A stretch of DNA of 52,293 bases from positions 67,415 through 119,707 of the forward strand of contig JAIOQZ010000038.1 in assembly GCA_021108395.1 (NCBI GenBank). Reading direction: 5' to 3'. The DNA comes from Candidatus Cloacimonadota bacterium (lineage in GTDB: Bacteria; Cloacimonadota; Cloacimonadia; Cloacimonadales; JAIOQZ01). The position numbers and the translations under genes were made by a program. The notes under the pieces were generated by a model. It saw only the letters and a list, made by a program, of their open reading frames with translations, ran no database searches and had not been told where the DNA came from. Shown here piece after piece: positions 14,822 to 23,596 of the stretch (its first letter is position 1; every line of letters starts with the position of its first letter).

Positions 14822-16753
14822 ATGAGAACCTGCCTTCTTGCCTTCGCCATGCTTGGCGCAATTCTATCGCTCCAGGCTCAATCTCCCGACTGGTCATTCG
14901 GGGTTAATCCCTTGCCTGTCATGGAATCCTGGTATGACTTCATGCCTGGTGGCTACAACCAACTTCCCGTTCAGATTCAGGCTGCAAGCGTTGCTGGTGA
15001 CAACGGCGTTTACATAGTTTGTCATGCGCAACTAACGGTGACATCGGTGCGCAATATCTACCTCGCCTATGTTTGGCCGAATGGCGATGTGGAGGTATTC
15101 TTTGCCGGAATGGAAGACACTCGCGGCGGGTATCCGGCAATGGACATCGACCCCGTTACCCAAGACCCGCTGTTCGTCTGGCACTCCGACATTGATAACG
15201 ACAACGACCTTGAAACGCTGGCCCAATATGATCGCTGGCACGAGTACAATCAGCCAGGCGAGTTGTCTTGTGCGCGGGAGATATTGCCGCCGGATGGAAG
15301 TGAGACAAACGGTCACTGGCCCGGCTTTTTCACCGGCCATGCACCCTCGTACAACACTGATGGCAAGCGGCGCGCCTATGTGTTCAATCGAGATTATGAA
15401 GGGACAGGATGGCCGCTTAATACAATGCTGTACCTGGGTTTTGCCGATTACGACACTGCTGATCTTGAGTTTTGCCTTATAGATGATCTGGACTGGTTGG
15501 ACTGGAGCTATCAGCCAATCTCCCAGTTCGAGGAGTGGGCCGCGGATTCGCTGGTTGTAAAAGTTGACTTCTGCGAGGCTCTGGCCAGAGACAGCGTACT
15601 GGCCATCTCAGGCTATCTGCATACGATTGATGACAGCCTCGAGGACATCGACATTCCCGACCTGTTCGTGCTCTGGAACGACAATTACGGCGAGGGCGAG
15701 TGGGAGCTGTTCATCACCAACTCCGAGCAGTGGTTCGGTAATCCTGATGACCATTTCTTCATGGCGCCGTACAACTCGAACCATATGTCCTCCAGTTTTG
15801 ATACAGAGAGCAGGCTGCACATGCCCCTGAATTTCGGTTTTCATGTTTGGTCCGAAGGCAATATCATGTTGTATTCCTGGTTCAGCTACATGCGGGATGT
15901 CGTGTTCAATCACAGCGACGGCACCTTCGCCATCAACAACCTCTGGCCGCAAACCGAAGATGGCTCGCCATACATGCCAGGCGATGAATGGGGCAACCCA
16001 GGCATCCACTACTGGCCGATTTACTGGTATGAGTGGGATGAGTCCTTCCATGAGAACAGCTTCAAGATCGCCAGTGACCCCGAGCGCAGCCTGCTGTGCG
16101 CCGTCTGGAGTGACGGCACAAAAGCGAGGAAGTGGCACCACGATGACGACCCCGACTATGCCGAGTGGGAAAACACGCCGGAGATAGCCGTCTCTGTCTC
16201 CAGCGACAACGGCGACACCTGGTCGGAGCCGATATTGCTGAACGCCAACGAAACCCCGGAACTTGCAGGCATGATCCCGTGCTACGTCTATCCCGGCGAC
16301 CGCATCGAGTACCTGGGCGACGGCATAGGTCGCGTACATCTGTTCTTTCTCGACGATCACAGCTACGGCTCATTCGCCCGGAATGGTAACGGCGCCAACA
16401 TGGGCGGCACGCTACGATACATGGCGCTCGACATCGATTTCGGAAACGTGAGCGCCGGCGCGGAGCTTCTGCCTCCGCCGGCTCTGTCGCTGGGCAATCA
16501 TCCCAACCCGTTCAATCCAGAGACGACACTGGCTTTCAGTTTGCCCTCGGCGGGCAAAGTGGAGCTGACTATTTACAACATTCGTGGCGAACGTGTCCGG
16601 TCGATTCTGGGGGGTTATCGACCGGCTGGTCGTCACAGCGTCACCTGGGGCGGCGATGACGACGACGGCCGTCCCGTCGCCAGCGGCGTTTACTTTGCAC
16701 GACTAACATCGGTTGGCAGAACCATCACGAGAAAACTGCTGCTGCTCAAGTAG
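14822..16753 (+). CDS. Secreted protein with Asp-box repeat and FlgD-like/T9SS C-terminal sorting domain (paralogue 1)
   Basis: 643 residues: signal peptide (about 1-20), a large beta-rich body, an Asp-box (BNR) motif SSDNGDTW near residue 460, and a C-terminal domain from about 558 that opens with HPNPFNPETTLAFSLP and ends in KLLLLK. That C-terminal domain is the FlgD Ig-like/type A sorting domain used for cell-surface delivery in FCB bacteria. Asp-boxes occur in beta-propeller sialidases and related hydrolases, but no catalytic set is recognisable. The body shares blocks with the next three genes (DYMPGGYN, LWNDNYGEGEWELF, AVWSDGTKAR, YPGDRIEYLGD). Of the four it has the most divergent sorting domain. 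Confidence 0.82.
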   Translation: MRTCLLAFAMLGAILSLQAQSPDWSFGVNPLPVMESWYDFMPGGYNQLPVQIQAASVAGDNGVYIVCHAQLTVTSVRNIYLAYVWPNGDVEVFFAGMEDTRGGYPAMDIDPVTQDPLFVWHSDIDNDNDLETLAQYDRWHEYNQPGELSCAREILPPDGSETNGHWPGFFTGHAPSYNTDGKRRAYVFNRDYEGTGWPLNTMLYLGFADYDTADLEFCLIDDLDWLDWSYQPISQFEEWAADSLVVKVDFCEALARDSVLAISGYLHTIDDSLEDIDIPDLFVLWNDNYGEGEWELFITNSEQWFGNPDDHFFMAPYNSNHMSSSFDTESRLHMPLNFGFHVWSEGNIMLYSWFSYMRDVVFNHSDGTFAINNLWPQTEDGSPYMPGDEWGNPGIHYWPIYWYEWDESFHENSFKIASDPERSLLCAVWSDGTKARKWHHDDDPDYAEWENTPEIAVSVSSDNGDTWSEPILLNANETPELAGMIPCYVYPGDRIEYLGDGIGRVHLFFLDDHSYGSFARNGNGANMGGTLRYMALDIDFGNVSAGAELLPPPALSLGNHPNPFNPETTLAFSLPSAGKVELTIYNIRGERVRSILGGYRPAGRHSVTWGGDDDDGRPVASGVYFARLTSVGRTITRKLLLLK

Positions 16754-16764
16754 GGGAGGCTGAT

Positions 16765-16947
16765 ATGCTCTTGGATTGCAACCTGCATTTCTATCCGCAA
16801 GGCTGGAGACAGCCGGAGCAAATTGATTACTCTCAGGTTGTCGAGCGTGTCGTCAGTGAAAAAACATTGACAAGAAAAAAAACATCATCATCAAATGCCG
16901 TATCTGGGGGGACAAATCTAAAAACACGTCCCTGCAATAACACATGA
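16765..16947 (+). CDS. Possible small protein between secreted paralogues
   Basis: A 60-codon frame with an ATG at 16765 preceded by GGGGAGG at good spacing, 11 bp after the previous stop. The product is polar with no signal peptide or recognisable motif, and the second half is low-complexity. The ribosome-binding site is the only support; it may be noncoding leader for the next gene. Confidence 0.2.
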   Translation: MLLDCNLHFYPQGWRQPEQIDYSQVVERVVSEKTLTRKKTSSSNAVSGGTNLKTRPCNNT

Positions 16948-16960
16948 CTGAGGAGGACGT

Positions 16961-19072
16961 ATGCAACGAACAATCCTGTTATGCCTGATGGTCATATTTG
17001 TGACCGCCATGGCCGCCGAAACCCAAATCGACACGTTCGACAAAACCGCCATTGACACACCACCCGGACGCTTGCCGCAACCCACCCGCGACGTACCCGA
17101 CTACTCATTCTCCACCGACCCGCAAGCCATCCAAACCACTTATTTCGATTACATGCCGGGCAGCTATAACAGCTGTCCAGTCCGTGTGCAGACCAACAAC
17201 GCGATGGGCCAGAACGGCGTCTATATGCTGTTCCACGCCATGGAGACCGCCAACGCGACCCGCCGCGAAAACATCTCCTACTGGAATCCCGTCGATCAAA
17301 GCATGCAGACATTCTACATAGGTAACGTTGACAGCCGCGAAGGTTACGGCGGCCTTTCGATTGACTTTGAAACACAGGATCCGCTCTGTTCATGGCACAT
17401 TGACCTGGACGCCAACGGCGTTTATGAATGTGCATTCAACTATGACATGTATCACATGCTCAATCAGCCCGGCCTCATCGGCACGCCGTTCATGGTTATA
17501 CCCAACGAAGACTGGTCTGGCACCGGCTACACGCCGCCGTTTCCTGATGACGAATTCGACTGGCCATATGTGTTCATCAGCGAGGCGCCCACCTACGCCA
17601 CCGATGGCAAGCGCCGCGTTTTCGTGATTGGCAACAACCACACATCGCAGTCTGCCAACCCCAGCGAGAACGTGCTCATCGCCTGGGCCGACTACACCAC
17701 CGCCGACCTCGACGCCAGCTTGATGGCCGACCTCCCCTGGACATACACCACCATTCCGATGATGGATGCCTGGAACGCCGGCCCAGACTGGATTCGTCCC
17801 TTCCATTGCGAGGCAGTGAGCCGTGACGGCAAGCTGGCCATCATTGGCCACCTGGCCGGTGACGATCCACCCATCAACCTGGCCTATCCAGACCAGTTCA
17901 TTCTGTGGAACGACAACTTCGGCGAGGGCGCGTGGGAATATATCTCCATCAACTCCGAACAGTGGGTCGATAGCCCGATGAACCAGCCCCCGGCACCTGT
18001 CGAACCGTTCTTCGACTCCGACAGCCTGCATTTCACCTACACGCATTCCGGGCATTCCTCAGCCGTCTTTGACGGTGAAGGCCGCCTGCACGTTCCTTCC
18101 TGCTTCGCCCTCAACGGCATCGATGACACCGGGTCTGGTATTTATTACCCCTGGTTCATGTTCATGCGCGATGTAGTATTCGATCCGTCTGATGGTACAT
18201 TCGTAACCAACAACTTGTATCCGCAGGGAACCGGCCCGGCAGATGTGCCATATCTCCCCTGGGACGAGGACGCAGACGGCGTGGTCGATGAATACTCGGA
18301 CGAAGGCTTCGTGAGGTCGGTGAACGGCTGGCCCGTCGCCTGGTACGTGGCCGATGACGCCTTCCACGAAAACAACTTCAAGATTTGCTCCGACCCAGAC
18401 CACGAACTGCTGGCTGCTGTCTGGTCAGATGGCCTCAAGTCTCGTTTCTACAACGACGCCGGCGACGAGGACTATGTCGATTGGGCCACCGCGCCGGAGA
18501 TATTCATCGCTGTGTCGAGCGATAACGGCGACACCTGGACCGAGCCGATCGAGCTGAACGCGCTCGACACACCCGAGCTTGCCGATATGATTCCGGTTTA
18601 TATCTATCCCGGTGACCATATCGAATATCTCGGCAACGACATTGGACGTATTCACCTGTTCTTCCTTGACGACAACAGCTATGGCGCGTTTGCCCAGAAT
18701 GGCAATGGCGCCAACGACGGCGGCACGATGTCATACGCCGCCATAGACGTCGAGTTTCCCAATGTGGCCAACAACAACAACGACATTCCAGCCATCTCTG
18801 GCATGTTGCACCAGAACCGCCCCAACCCCTTCAACCCGGTGACGACTATCGGTTTCAGCCTGCCGGTTTCCGGCCAGGTCGAGTTGGCGGTGTACAACGT
18901 GCGTGGCGGGCGCGTGAAGACCTTAGTGAACGGCGATATGAAGCCCGGTGACCACACCGTCACCTGGCAGGGCACAGACGACAATGGCTCGCCCGTCGCC
19001 AGCGGCGTGTATTTCTATCGCCTGCAGGCCGGCGGCAGCGCCGAAACCCGCAAGATGTTGCTTCTGAAGTAA
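16961..19072 (+). CDS. Secreted protein with Asp-box, Ca-binding-like loop and C-terminal sorting domain (paralogue 2)
   Basis: 703 residues, the longest of the four. A signal peptide (about 1-19) is followed by about 25 linker residues and the shared opening YFDYMPGSYN. A calcium-loop-like DEDADGVVDE lies near 434, an Asp-box SSDNGDTW near 519, and the sorting domain begins about 618 (NRPNPFNPVTTIGF) and ends KMLLLK. It is closest to the paralogue at 21300; long blocks are shared, including FHENNFKIC and SGMLHQN. The last roughly 240 bp are nearly the same at DNA level as those of the genes ending at 21145 and 23288. A ribosome-binding site GAGGAGG precedes the ATG. Substrate or binding target is unknown. 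Confidence 0.84.
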   Translation: MQRTILLCLMVIFVTAMAAETQIDTFDKTAIDTPPGRLPQPTRDVPDYSFSTDPQAIQTTYFDYMPGSYNSCPVRVQTNNAMGQNGVYMLFHAMETANATRRENISYWNPVDQSMQTFYIGNVDSREGYGGLSIDFETQDPLCSWHIDLDANGVYECAFNYDMYHMLNQPGLIGTPFMVIPNEDWSGTGYTPPFPDDEFDWPYVFISEAPTYATDGKRRVFVIGNNHTSQSANPSENVLIAWADYTTADLDASLMADLPWTYTTIPMMDAWNAGPDWIRPFHCEAVSRDGKLAIIGHLAGDDPPINLAYPDQFILWNDNFGEGAWEYISINSEQWVDSPMNQPPAPVEPFFDSDSLHFTYTHSGHSSAVFDGEGRLHVPSCFALNGIDDTGSGIYYPWFMFMRDVVFDPSDGTFVTNNLYPQGTGPADVPYLPWDEDADGVVDEYSDEGFVRSVNGWPVAWYVADDAFHENNFKICSDPDHELLAAVWSDGLKSRFYNDAGDEDYVDWATAPEIFIAVSSDNGDTWTEPIELNALDTPELADMIPVYIYPGDHIEYLGNDIGRIHLFFLDDNSYGAFAQNGNGANDGGTMSYAAIDVEFPNVANNNNDIPAISGMLHQNRPNPFNPVTTIGFSLPVSGQVELAVYNVRGGRVKTLVNGDMKPGDHTVTWQGTDDNGSPVASGVYFYRLQAGGSAETRKMLLLK

Positions 19073-19080
19073 GTTGACAC

Positions 19081-19106
19081 GGGGGGAGGTTCTCTCGCCT
19101 CCCCCC
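19081..19106 (+). terminator. G-rich hairpin between paralogues 2 and 3
   Basis: A 9-bp stem GGGGGGAGG/CCTCCCCCC (19081-19089 with 19098-19106) starts 8 bp after the stop codon at 19072 and is followed by TCATTT. It can act as a terminator or attenuator. A shorter relative is found after paralogue 4 at 23298-23320, so the whole gene-plus-hairpin unit seems to have been duplicated. Confidence 0.6.
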
Positions 19107-19126
19107 TCATTTGCGCAGGGGATATT

Positions 19127-21145
19127 ATGAAAAAGGTAATGCACCCGACTCTTTGTCTCATAGTATTATTTCTGACAACCTCTCTCTATGGGATTCCAGA
19201 CTGGGAATTCCTGATCGAACCCACACCAATCATGGAAACATGGTACGACTACCCGCCCAACGATCTCAGCGGCACGTCGGTGATAATGCAAAACTGCAAC
19301 TACCCAGGCAATAACAGCAGTTATATAATGTTCCTGGCTGCCGAAACCGCCACGGAACCCGTCCGGCAAAGGTATGCCTATTTCAGTCCTGAAGGAACGC
19401 TCAACACTCAAGCGCCCCTTTCTACAGACAGCATTGCAGATGGCCCCGGCAGTATGGCCATGGATTTCGATACCCAGGACCCTTTCTTCGCCTGGAGCAG
19501 CGACGCTAACCAGGATGGCATTGACGAAGTGTTGCTCTGCTACGACATGTGGCATGTCCTTCAGGGGCCAGGATTGATTACAACCCCCGCTGTGCTGGCC
19601 CCAAACGGTTGCTGGCCGGCTGGTGGGTTCACGCCGCCCAACGCTGACGACGAGTTTGTCGGCCCCAGAATATTCGTGGTGAATTCACCCACCTACGATA
19701 CCGACGGAACGCGCAGGCTGTACGTGTTTTGCTCGAACCGGACATTGGAGCAGGGCTATCCCCGCAACAACGTTTTGTTCGGCTGGACAGACTTCGACAC
19801 TAGTGACATCGACAACGGATGTGTCGGCGATTCATGGAACTTCTCCACCTTCCCGCAACTTGACGCCTGGGCGGAATATCCGGCGCAAAACCGGCTACAT
19901 TACAGCGCAACTGTCTCACAGGATGGCAAACTCGCCATCATGGGCTACATCGAGCCAGGCCCGGCGGGGTTGAACCTCGAAGACCCAGATGTGTTCGTGC
20001 TCTACAACGACAACTTTGGCGAGGGTGACTGGGAACTGCACATAGCCAACTCTGAGCTGTATCCGCCCATACCCACTGGTGGCCCAAGAGGATTCATCGA
20101 TGCCCTGCAAGATGCCTGGTTTTCTTTTCGCTACAGCGCCAACGTGAACATCAGCTTTGACGCTGAGGGGCGAATTAGCATGCCGGTTATCTATGGTCTG
20201 CATGCGTCGGGGACATACCAGCAAAGCCAGTGGAACCAATGGAACCAGTTGCGAAATATCGTCTTTGATCCTGACGACGATATCTGGACGAATCAGCTTG
20301 CCTACCCTGGCCAGTCAGACGACCTCTATGCCCTCCATCTTCCGTGGGATACAGACGGCGATGGGGAAGTGGACATCACACCCGATGGCCAGCTCGATAC
20401 CGAGCCGCTGTGGCCCTATGGCTGGTATGGTGGGCCTGGGGATATCACTTCCGCATGCAGCAGCATGAATATTCTCTCTAACCAATGTTACACACAGGCC
20501 CTTATCTGGACTGACGCCACCAACGCCCACCGTTTCTGGGCGCTTGGCGAGTCTGGTCTCAGCCTCTGGGCTCAGGTTCCGGAGTTGTGCATTTCGGTCA
20601 GAATCTCGGACTACTGGGAATGGGAGAATCCCATCCGGCTGAACGCAATTGACATACCGGAGATGACAGGCCTGGTGCCGATGTATGTCTTCCCAAGAAA
20701 GGAGTTTATCTATCTTGGTGATAACCAGTTTCGTCTGGATTTCCTCTTCTATGACGACTACTGGTGGGGTATAGGCAGCGCTCCTACACAAAACCCAACA
20801 GGGCAATTGTACTTCTGCTCGCTAATGATTGAAAATTGGGTGTGGTGCGAACTTGGGGACAGCTCATCACTGCCGCAGTTGCTGGGCGCATTTCCCAACC
20901 CCTTCAATCCCGAGACGACCATCGGTTTCAGCCTGCCGGTTTCCGGCCAGGTGGAGCTGACGGTGTATAACGTGAGGGGCGAGCGCGTGAAGACGCTGGT
21001 GAACGGCGATATGAAGCCCGGTGACCACACCGTTACCTGGCAGGGCAGCGACGACAATGGCTCGCCCGTCGCCAGCGGCGTGTATTTCTATCGCTTGCAG
21101 GCCGGCGGCAACACCGAAACCCGCAAGATGCTGCTTTTGAAGTAG
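19127..21145 (+). CDS. Secreted protein with C-terminal sorting domain (paralogue 3, no Asp-box)
   Basis: 672 residues with a signal peptide (about 1-21). It shares the body plan of its neighbours (WYDYPPNDLSG, LYNDNFGEGDWELH, DTDGDGEVD near 408) but is the most divergent in the middle. The Asp-box region reads SVRISDYWEWENP, so the conserved Asp-x-Gly-x-x-Trp pattern is lost. The sorting domain (about 588-672, FPNPFNPETTIGF to KMLLLK) is nearly the same at DNA level as in paralogues 2 and 4. A divergent body beside a conserved tail fits gene conversion or domain exchange. The stop codon lies at the first base-paired segment of a structured repeat (21145). Confidence 0.82.
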   Translation: MKKVMHPTLCLIVLFLTTSLYGIPDWEFLIEPTPIMETWYDYPPNDLSGTSVIMQNCNYPGNNSSYIMFLAAETATEPVRQRYAYFSPEGTLNTQAPLSTDSIADGPGSMAMDFDTQDPFFAWSSDANQDGIDEVLLCYDMWHVLQGPGLITTPAVLAPNGCWPAGGFTPPNADDEFVGPRIFVVNSPTYDTDGTRRLYVFCSNRTLEQGYPRNNVLFGWTDFDTSDIDNGCVGDSWNFSTFPQLDAWAEYPAQNRLHYSATVSQDGKLAIMGYIEPGPAGLNLEDPDVFVLYNDNFGEGDWELHIANSELYPPIPTGGPRGFIDALQDAWFSFRYSANVNISFDAEGRISMPVIYGLHASGTYQQSQWNQWNQLRNIVFDPDDDIWTNQLAYPGQSDDLYALHLPWDTDGDGEVDITPDGQLDTEPLWPYGWYGGPGDITSACSSMNILSNQCYTQALIWTDATNAHRFWALGESGLSLWAQVPELCISVRISDYWEWENPIRLNAIDIPEMTGLVPMYVFPRKEFIYLGDNQFRLDFLFYDDYWWGIGSAPTQNPTGQLYFCSLMIENWVWCELGDSSSLPQLLGAFPNPFNPETTIGFSLPVSGQVELTVYNVRGERVKTLVNGDMKPGDHTVTWQGSDDNGSPVASGVYFYRLQAGGNTETRKMLLLK

Positions 21146-21239
21146 TTTCGGCTTGCACCGGCAAAGCCGGAGCAAACGAAACCATCGAACGAAAGGGTAT
21201 GTAGCGTAGCGAATACCCGAAAGTGGAGTGTAACGCTCC
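21145..21239 (+). ncRNA. Three-hairpin structured repeat element (GTAGCG-loop family), single copy
   Basis: Hairpin 1 (21145-21182) is a long imperfect stem built from GTTTCG, TTGC and CCGGC with an AAA loop and their complements. Hairpin 2 (21195-21218) is a 6-bp stem GGGTAT/ATACCC around the 12-nt loop GTAGCGTAGCGA. Hairpin 3 (21225-21239) pairs GGAGTG with CGCTCC (one G-U pair) over TAA. The segment CATCGAACGAAAG before hairpin 2 and the loop both recur in the 69-bp tandem repeat at 38900-39168 (minus strand), where the stem is AGCAAT/ATTGCT. Conserved loop with altered but still paired stem is evidence for RNA or single-strand DNA structure. Function unknown. Confidence 0.6.
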
Positions 21240-21299
21240 CGAATTATTGCAGGCTCAGTAATGCGTTTTTCAATCGGGAATCAACCTGGGAGGACTATC

Positions 21300-23288
21300 A
21301 TGAGGAAAGGCAAACTTCGGCTGTTCATCTTACTATTCCTGACATCTGGGTTCACGATACTGTTCGCAGTGCCCGAGTACTCATTCTCCACCGAGCCACA
21401 AGAGATTCAAACCACTTACTACAATTACATGCCCGGCAGCTACAACGGTTGCCCAATCCGCGTGCAGTCAAACACCCATCCCGGCGCTAACGGAATCTAT
21501 ATCGGCTTCCATGCCATGGAGGCCGCCAGTGCGACACGCCGTCAGCACATCGCCTACTGGAATCCCATCGCCCAGAGCACGCAGACATTCTACATCGGTA
21601 ACAGTGACAGCAGGGAAGGCTATGGCGGCTTGTTCCTCGACTTCGACACACAGGACCCGCTTTGCGCATGGCACATTGACCTGGACGCTGACGGCGTCTA
21701 TGAAGTTGCGTTCAACTATGACATGTATCACATGCTCAGTCACCCCGGCTTAATCGGCACCCCGTTCATGCTCATGCCTAACGAAGACTGGGCGGGCACC
21801 GGTTTCATGCCACCGTTCCCGGACGACGAGTTCATCTGGCCATATGTGTTCGTCAGCAGAGCGCCCATCGGCAACCCCGATTCAGCCCGCGTGTATGTCA
21901 TCGCCCGCAACAGTACATCACACTGCGGCGAACCCAGCGAGAACGTGCTCATCGCCTGTGCCGACTTTGCAACCGCCGATCTGGACAACAGCACGATGGA
22001 TGATCTTGACTGGAATTACTACACGCTCCCGATTATGGACGCATGGAACGCCGGCCCAGATGAAATCAGGCCATTCCACTGCGCGGCAGTGAGCCGTGAC
22101 GGCAAGCTGGCCATTATCGGTTATCTACAAGGTGAGGCCATAGACCTGGCTTATCCCGATATGTTCGTGCTGTGGAACGAGAACTTTGGCGATGGCGACT
22201 GGGAATACTTCTCCACCAACTCCGAGCAGTGGGTCGAGAACCCGCTGAATCTGGATAATACACCCCATTTCGCCGCCGACAGCCTGCACTTCACATTCAC
22301 GCATTCAGGGAATTTCTCGGCTGAGTTCGACAGCGAAGGCCGCCTGCATGTACCCTCTTGCTTTGCCCTGCATGGCGTCGATGGCACCGGCGAGGACGTT
22401 CTGTTTCCCTGGAATCTGTATATGCGTGATGTCGTATTCGATCCAGACTCCCAGACCTTCGAGATTGGCAACCTTTATCCTCAGGGTTCCGGCCCGGCAA
22501 ATCAGGTTTACCTTCCCTGGGACGAGGACGCTGACGGCGTGGTGGATGAATTCTCGGATGAAGGCGAGGTTGTCTCGGTATTGGGCTGGCCCATCGGCTG
22601 TTACTCGGAAGAAAACGCCTTTCACGAGAACAACTTCAAAATTTGTTCCAATCCTGATAACAACTGGCTGGCTGTGGTCTGGTCAGATGGCCTTAAATCT
22701 CGCCTCTACACCGAGTGGGCCGACGTGCCGGAGATATACATCGCCGTGTCCAACGACAACGGTGACACCTGGTGTGAGCCTATCGCACTCAACTCGATCG
22801 ACACCCCTGAACTCGACGGCATGATCCCCCTGTATGTCTATCCCGGCGACCGCATCGAGGACATGGGTGACAATGTCGGCCGCGTTCACCTCTTCTTCCT
22901 CGACAGCCACTGGAGCTATATTCCTCCCCCTTGTGCCAGCACGCTCATGTACGCCGCCATAGATGTCGAGTTTCCCGTAGTGGCCAACGACGACAACGAC
23001 ATCCCCGCCATCTCTGGCATGCTGCACCAGAACCATCCCAACCCCTTCAACCCCGAGACGACCATCGGTTTTAGCCTGCCGGTTTCCGGCCAGGTCGAGT
23101 TGGCGGTGTTCAACGTGCGTGGCCGGCGCGTGAAGACGCTGGTGAACGGCGATATGAAGCCCGGTGACCACACCGTTACCTGGCAGGGCAGCGACGACAA
23201 TGGCTTGCCCGTAGCCAGCGGCGTGTATTTCTATTGCTTGCAGTCAGGTGGCAGCGCCGAAACCCGCAAGATGCTGCTGCTGAAGTAA
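21300..23288 (+). CDS. Secreted protein with Asp-box and C-terminal sorting domain (paralogue 4)
   Basis: 662 residues from the ATG at 21300, which has GGGAGGA at 6 bp; a start 13 codons earlier lacks a ribosome-binding site and would place polar residues before the signal peptide. The signal peptide is about 1-24 and is followed by PEYSFSTEP, shared with paralogue 2. A DEDADGVVDE loop, an Asp-box SNDNGDTW near 485 and a sorting domain from about 579 to KMLLLK complete it. This protein and paralogue 2 are the closest pair in the array. It is followed by a G-rich hairpin and then by the remains of a fifth copy. Confidence 0.84.
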   Translation: MRKGKLRLFILLFLTSGFTILFAVPEYSFSTEPQEIQTTYYNYMPGSYNGCPIRVQSNTHPGANGIYIGFHAMEAASATRRQHIAYWNPIAQSTQTFYIGNSDSREGYGGLFLDFDTQDPLCAWHIDLDADGVYEVAFNYDMYHMLSHPGLIGTPFMLMPNEDWAGTGFMPPFPDDEFIWPYVFVSRAPIGNPDSARVYVIARNSTSHCGEPSENVLIACADFATADLDNSTMDDLDWNYYTLPIMDAWNAGPDEIRPFHCAAVSRDGKLAIIGYLQGEAIDLAYPDMFVLWNENFGDGDWEYFSTNSEQWVENPLNLDNTPHFAADSLHFTFTHSGNFSAEFDSEGRLHVPSCFALHGVDGTGEDVLFPWNLYMRDVVFDPDSQTFEIGNLYPQGSGPANQVYLPWDEDADGVVDEFSDEGEVVSVLGWPIGCYSEENAFHENNFKICSNPDNNWLAVVWSDGLKSRLYTEWADVPEIYIAVSNDNGDTWCEPIALNSIDTPELDGMIPLYVYPGDRIEDMGDNVGRVHLFFLDSHWSYIPPPCASTLMYAAIDVEFPVVANDDNDIPAISGMLHQNHPNPFNPETTIGFSLPVSGQVELAVFNVRGRRVKTLVNGDMKPGDHTVTWQGSDDNGLPVASGVYFYCLQSGGSAETRKMLLLK

Positions 23289-23297
23289 GTTGACACT

Positions 23298-23320
23298 GGG
23301 GGAGGCCACCTCGTCTCCCC
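23298..23320 (+). terminator. Hairpin after paralogue 4
   Basis: A 6-bp stem GGGGAG/CTCCCC (23299-23304 with 23315-23320) with a 10-nt loop, 10 bp after the stop codon. It corresponds in position and text to the stronger hairpin at 19081-19106. No U-tract is seen, so termination is uncertain. Confidence 0.4.
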
Positions 23321-23372
23321 TGTCTTTCGCAGCACGGGAAAGCAGTTGTACACCGCTTCGCAAGGAAATCAG

Positions 23373-23487
23373 ATGAGACGGTCAATGATGAAGGTTGTTC
23401 GTCATCTTTGCGTTGTTGCTGACGGCAAGTTTACTGGAAACTACAGCAAGCATGGGTGACTTGAGAGATAGGGAATATGCAACATAG
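23373..23487 (+). pseudogene. Frameshifted 5' remnant of a fifth secreted paralogue
   Basis: This is the only coding-like text in the 308-bp gap 23289-23596. AAGGAAATCAG precedes an ATG at 23373. In that frame only a short nonsense peptide results, but one base shift near 23391 gives RLFVIFALLLTASLLETTAS, a textbook signal peptide, which runs to a TAG at 23485. The likely ancestor started with ATGATGAAR followed by AGG TTG TTC. It sits where a fifth gene of the array would start, at the same distance from the preceding hairpin as in paralogue 3. A matching 3' end is at 25823-25873. Confidence 0.6.
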
Positions 23488-23596
23488 GAAACGCGTCTCA
23501 AATAGCTGGGAAAATTCCCCTTGACAATGAGGTGGTGCGAGGGTCATTCTACATCAATAAATAATCCTCAAAATTGGGTATGGTACAGAGACCTCA

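Noticed and set aside
16754-16960. Promoter around TTGACA at 16867-16872
   Set aside because: No -10 hexamer at 16-18 bp; the region is A-rich and could give the match by chance.
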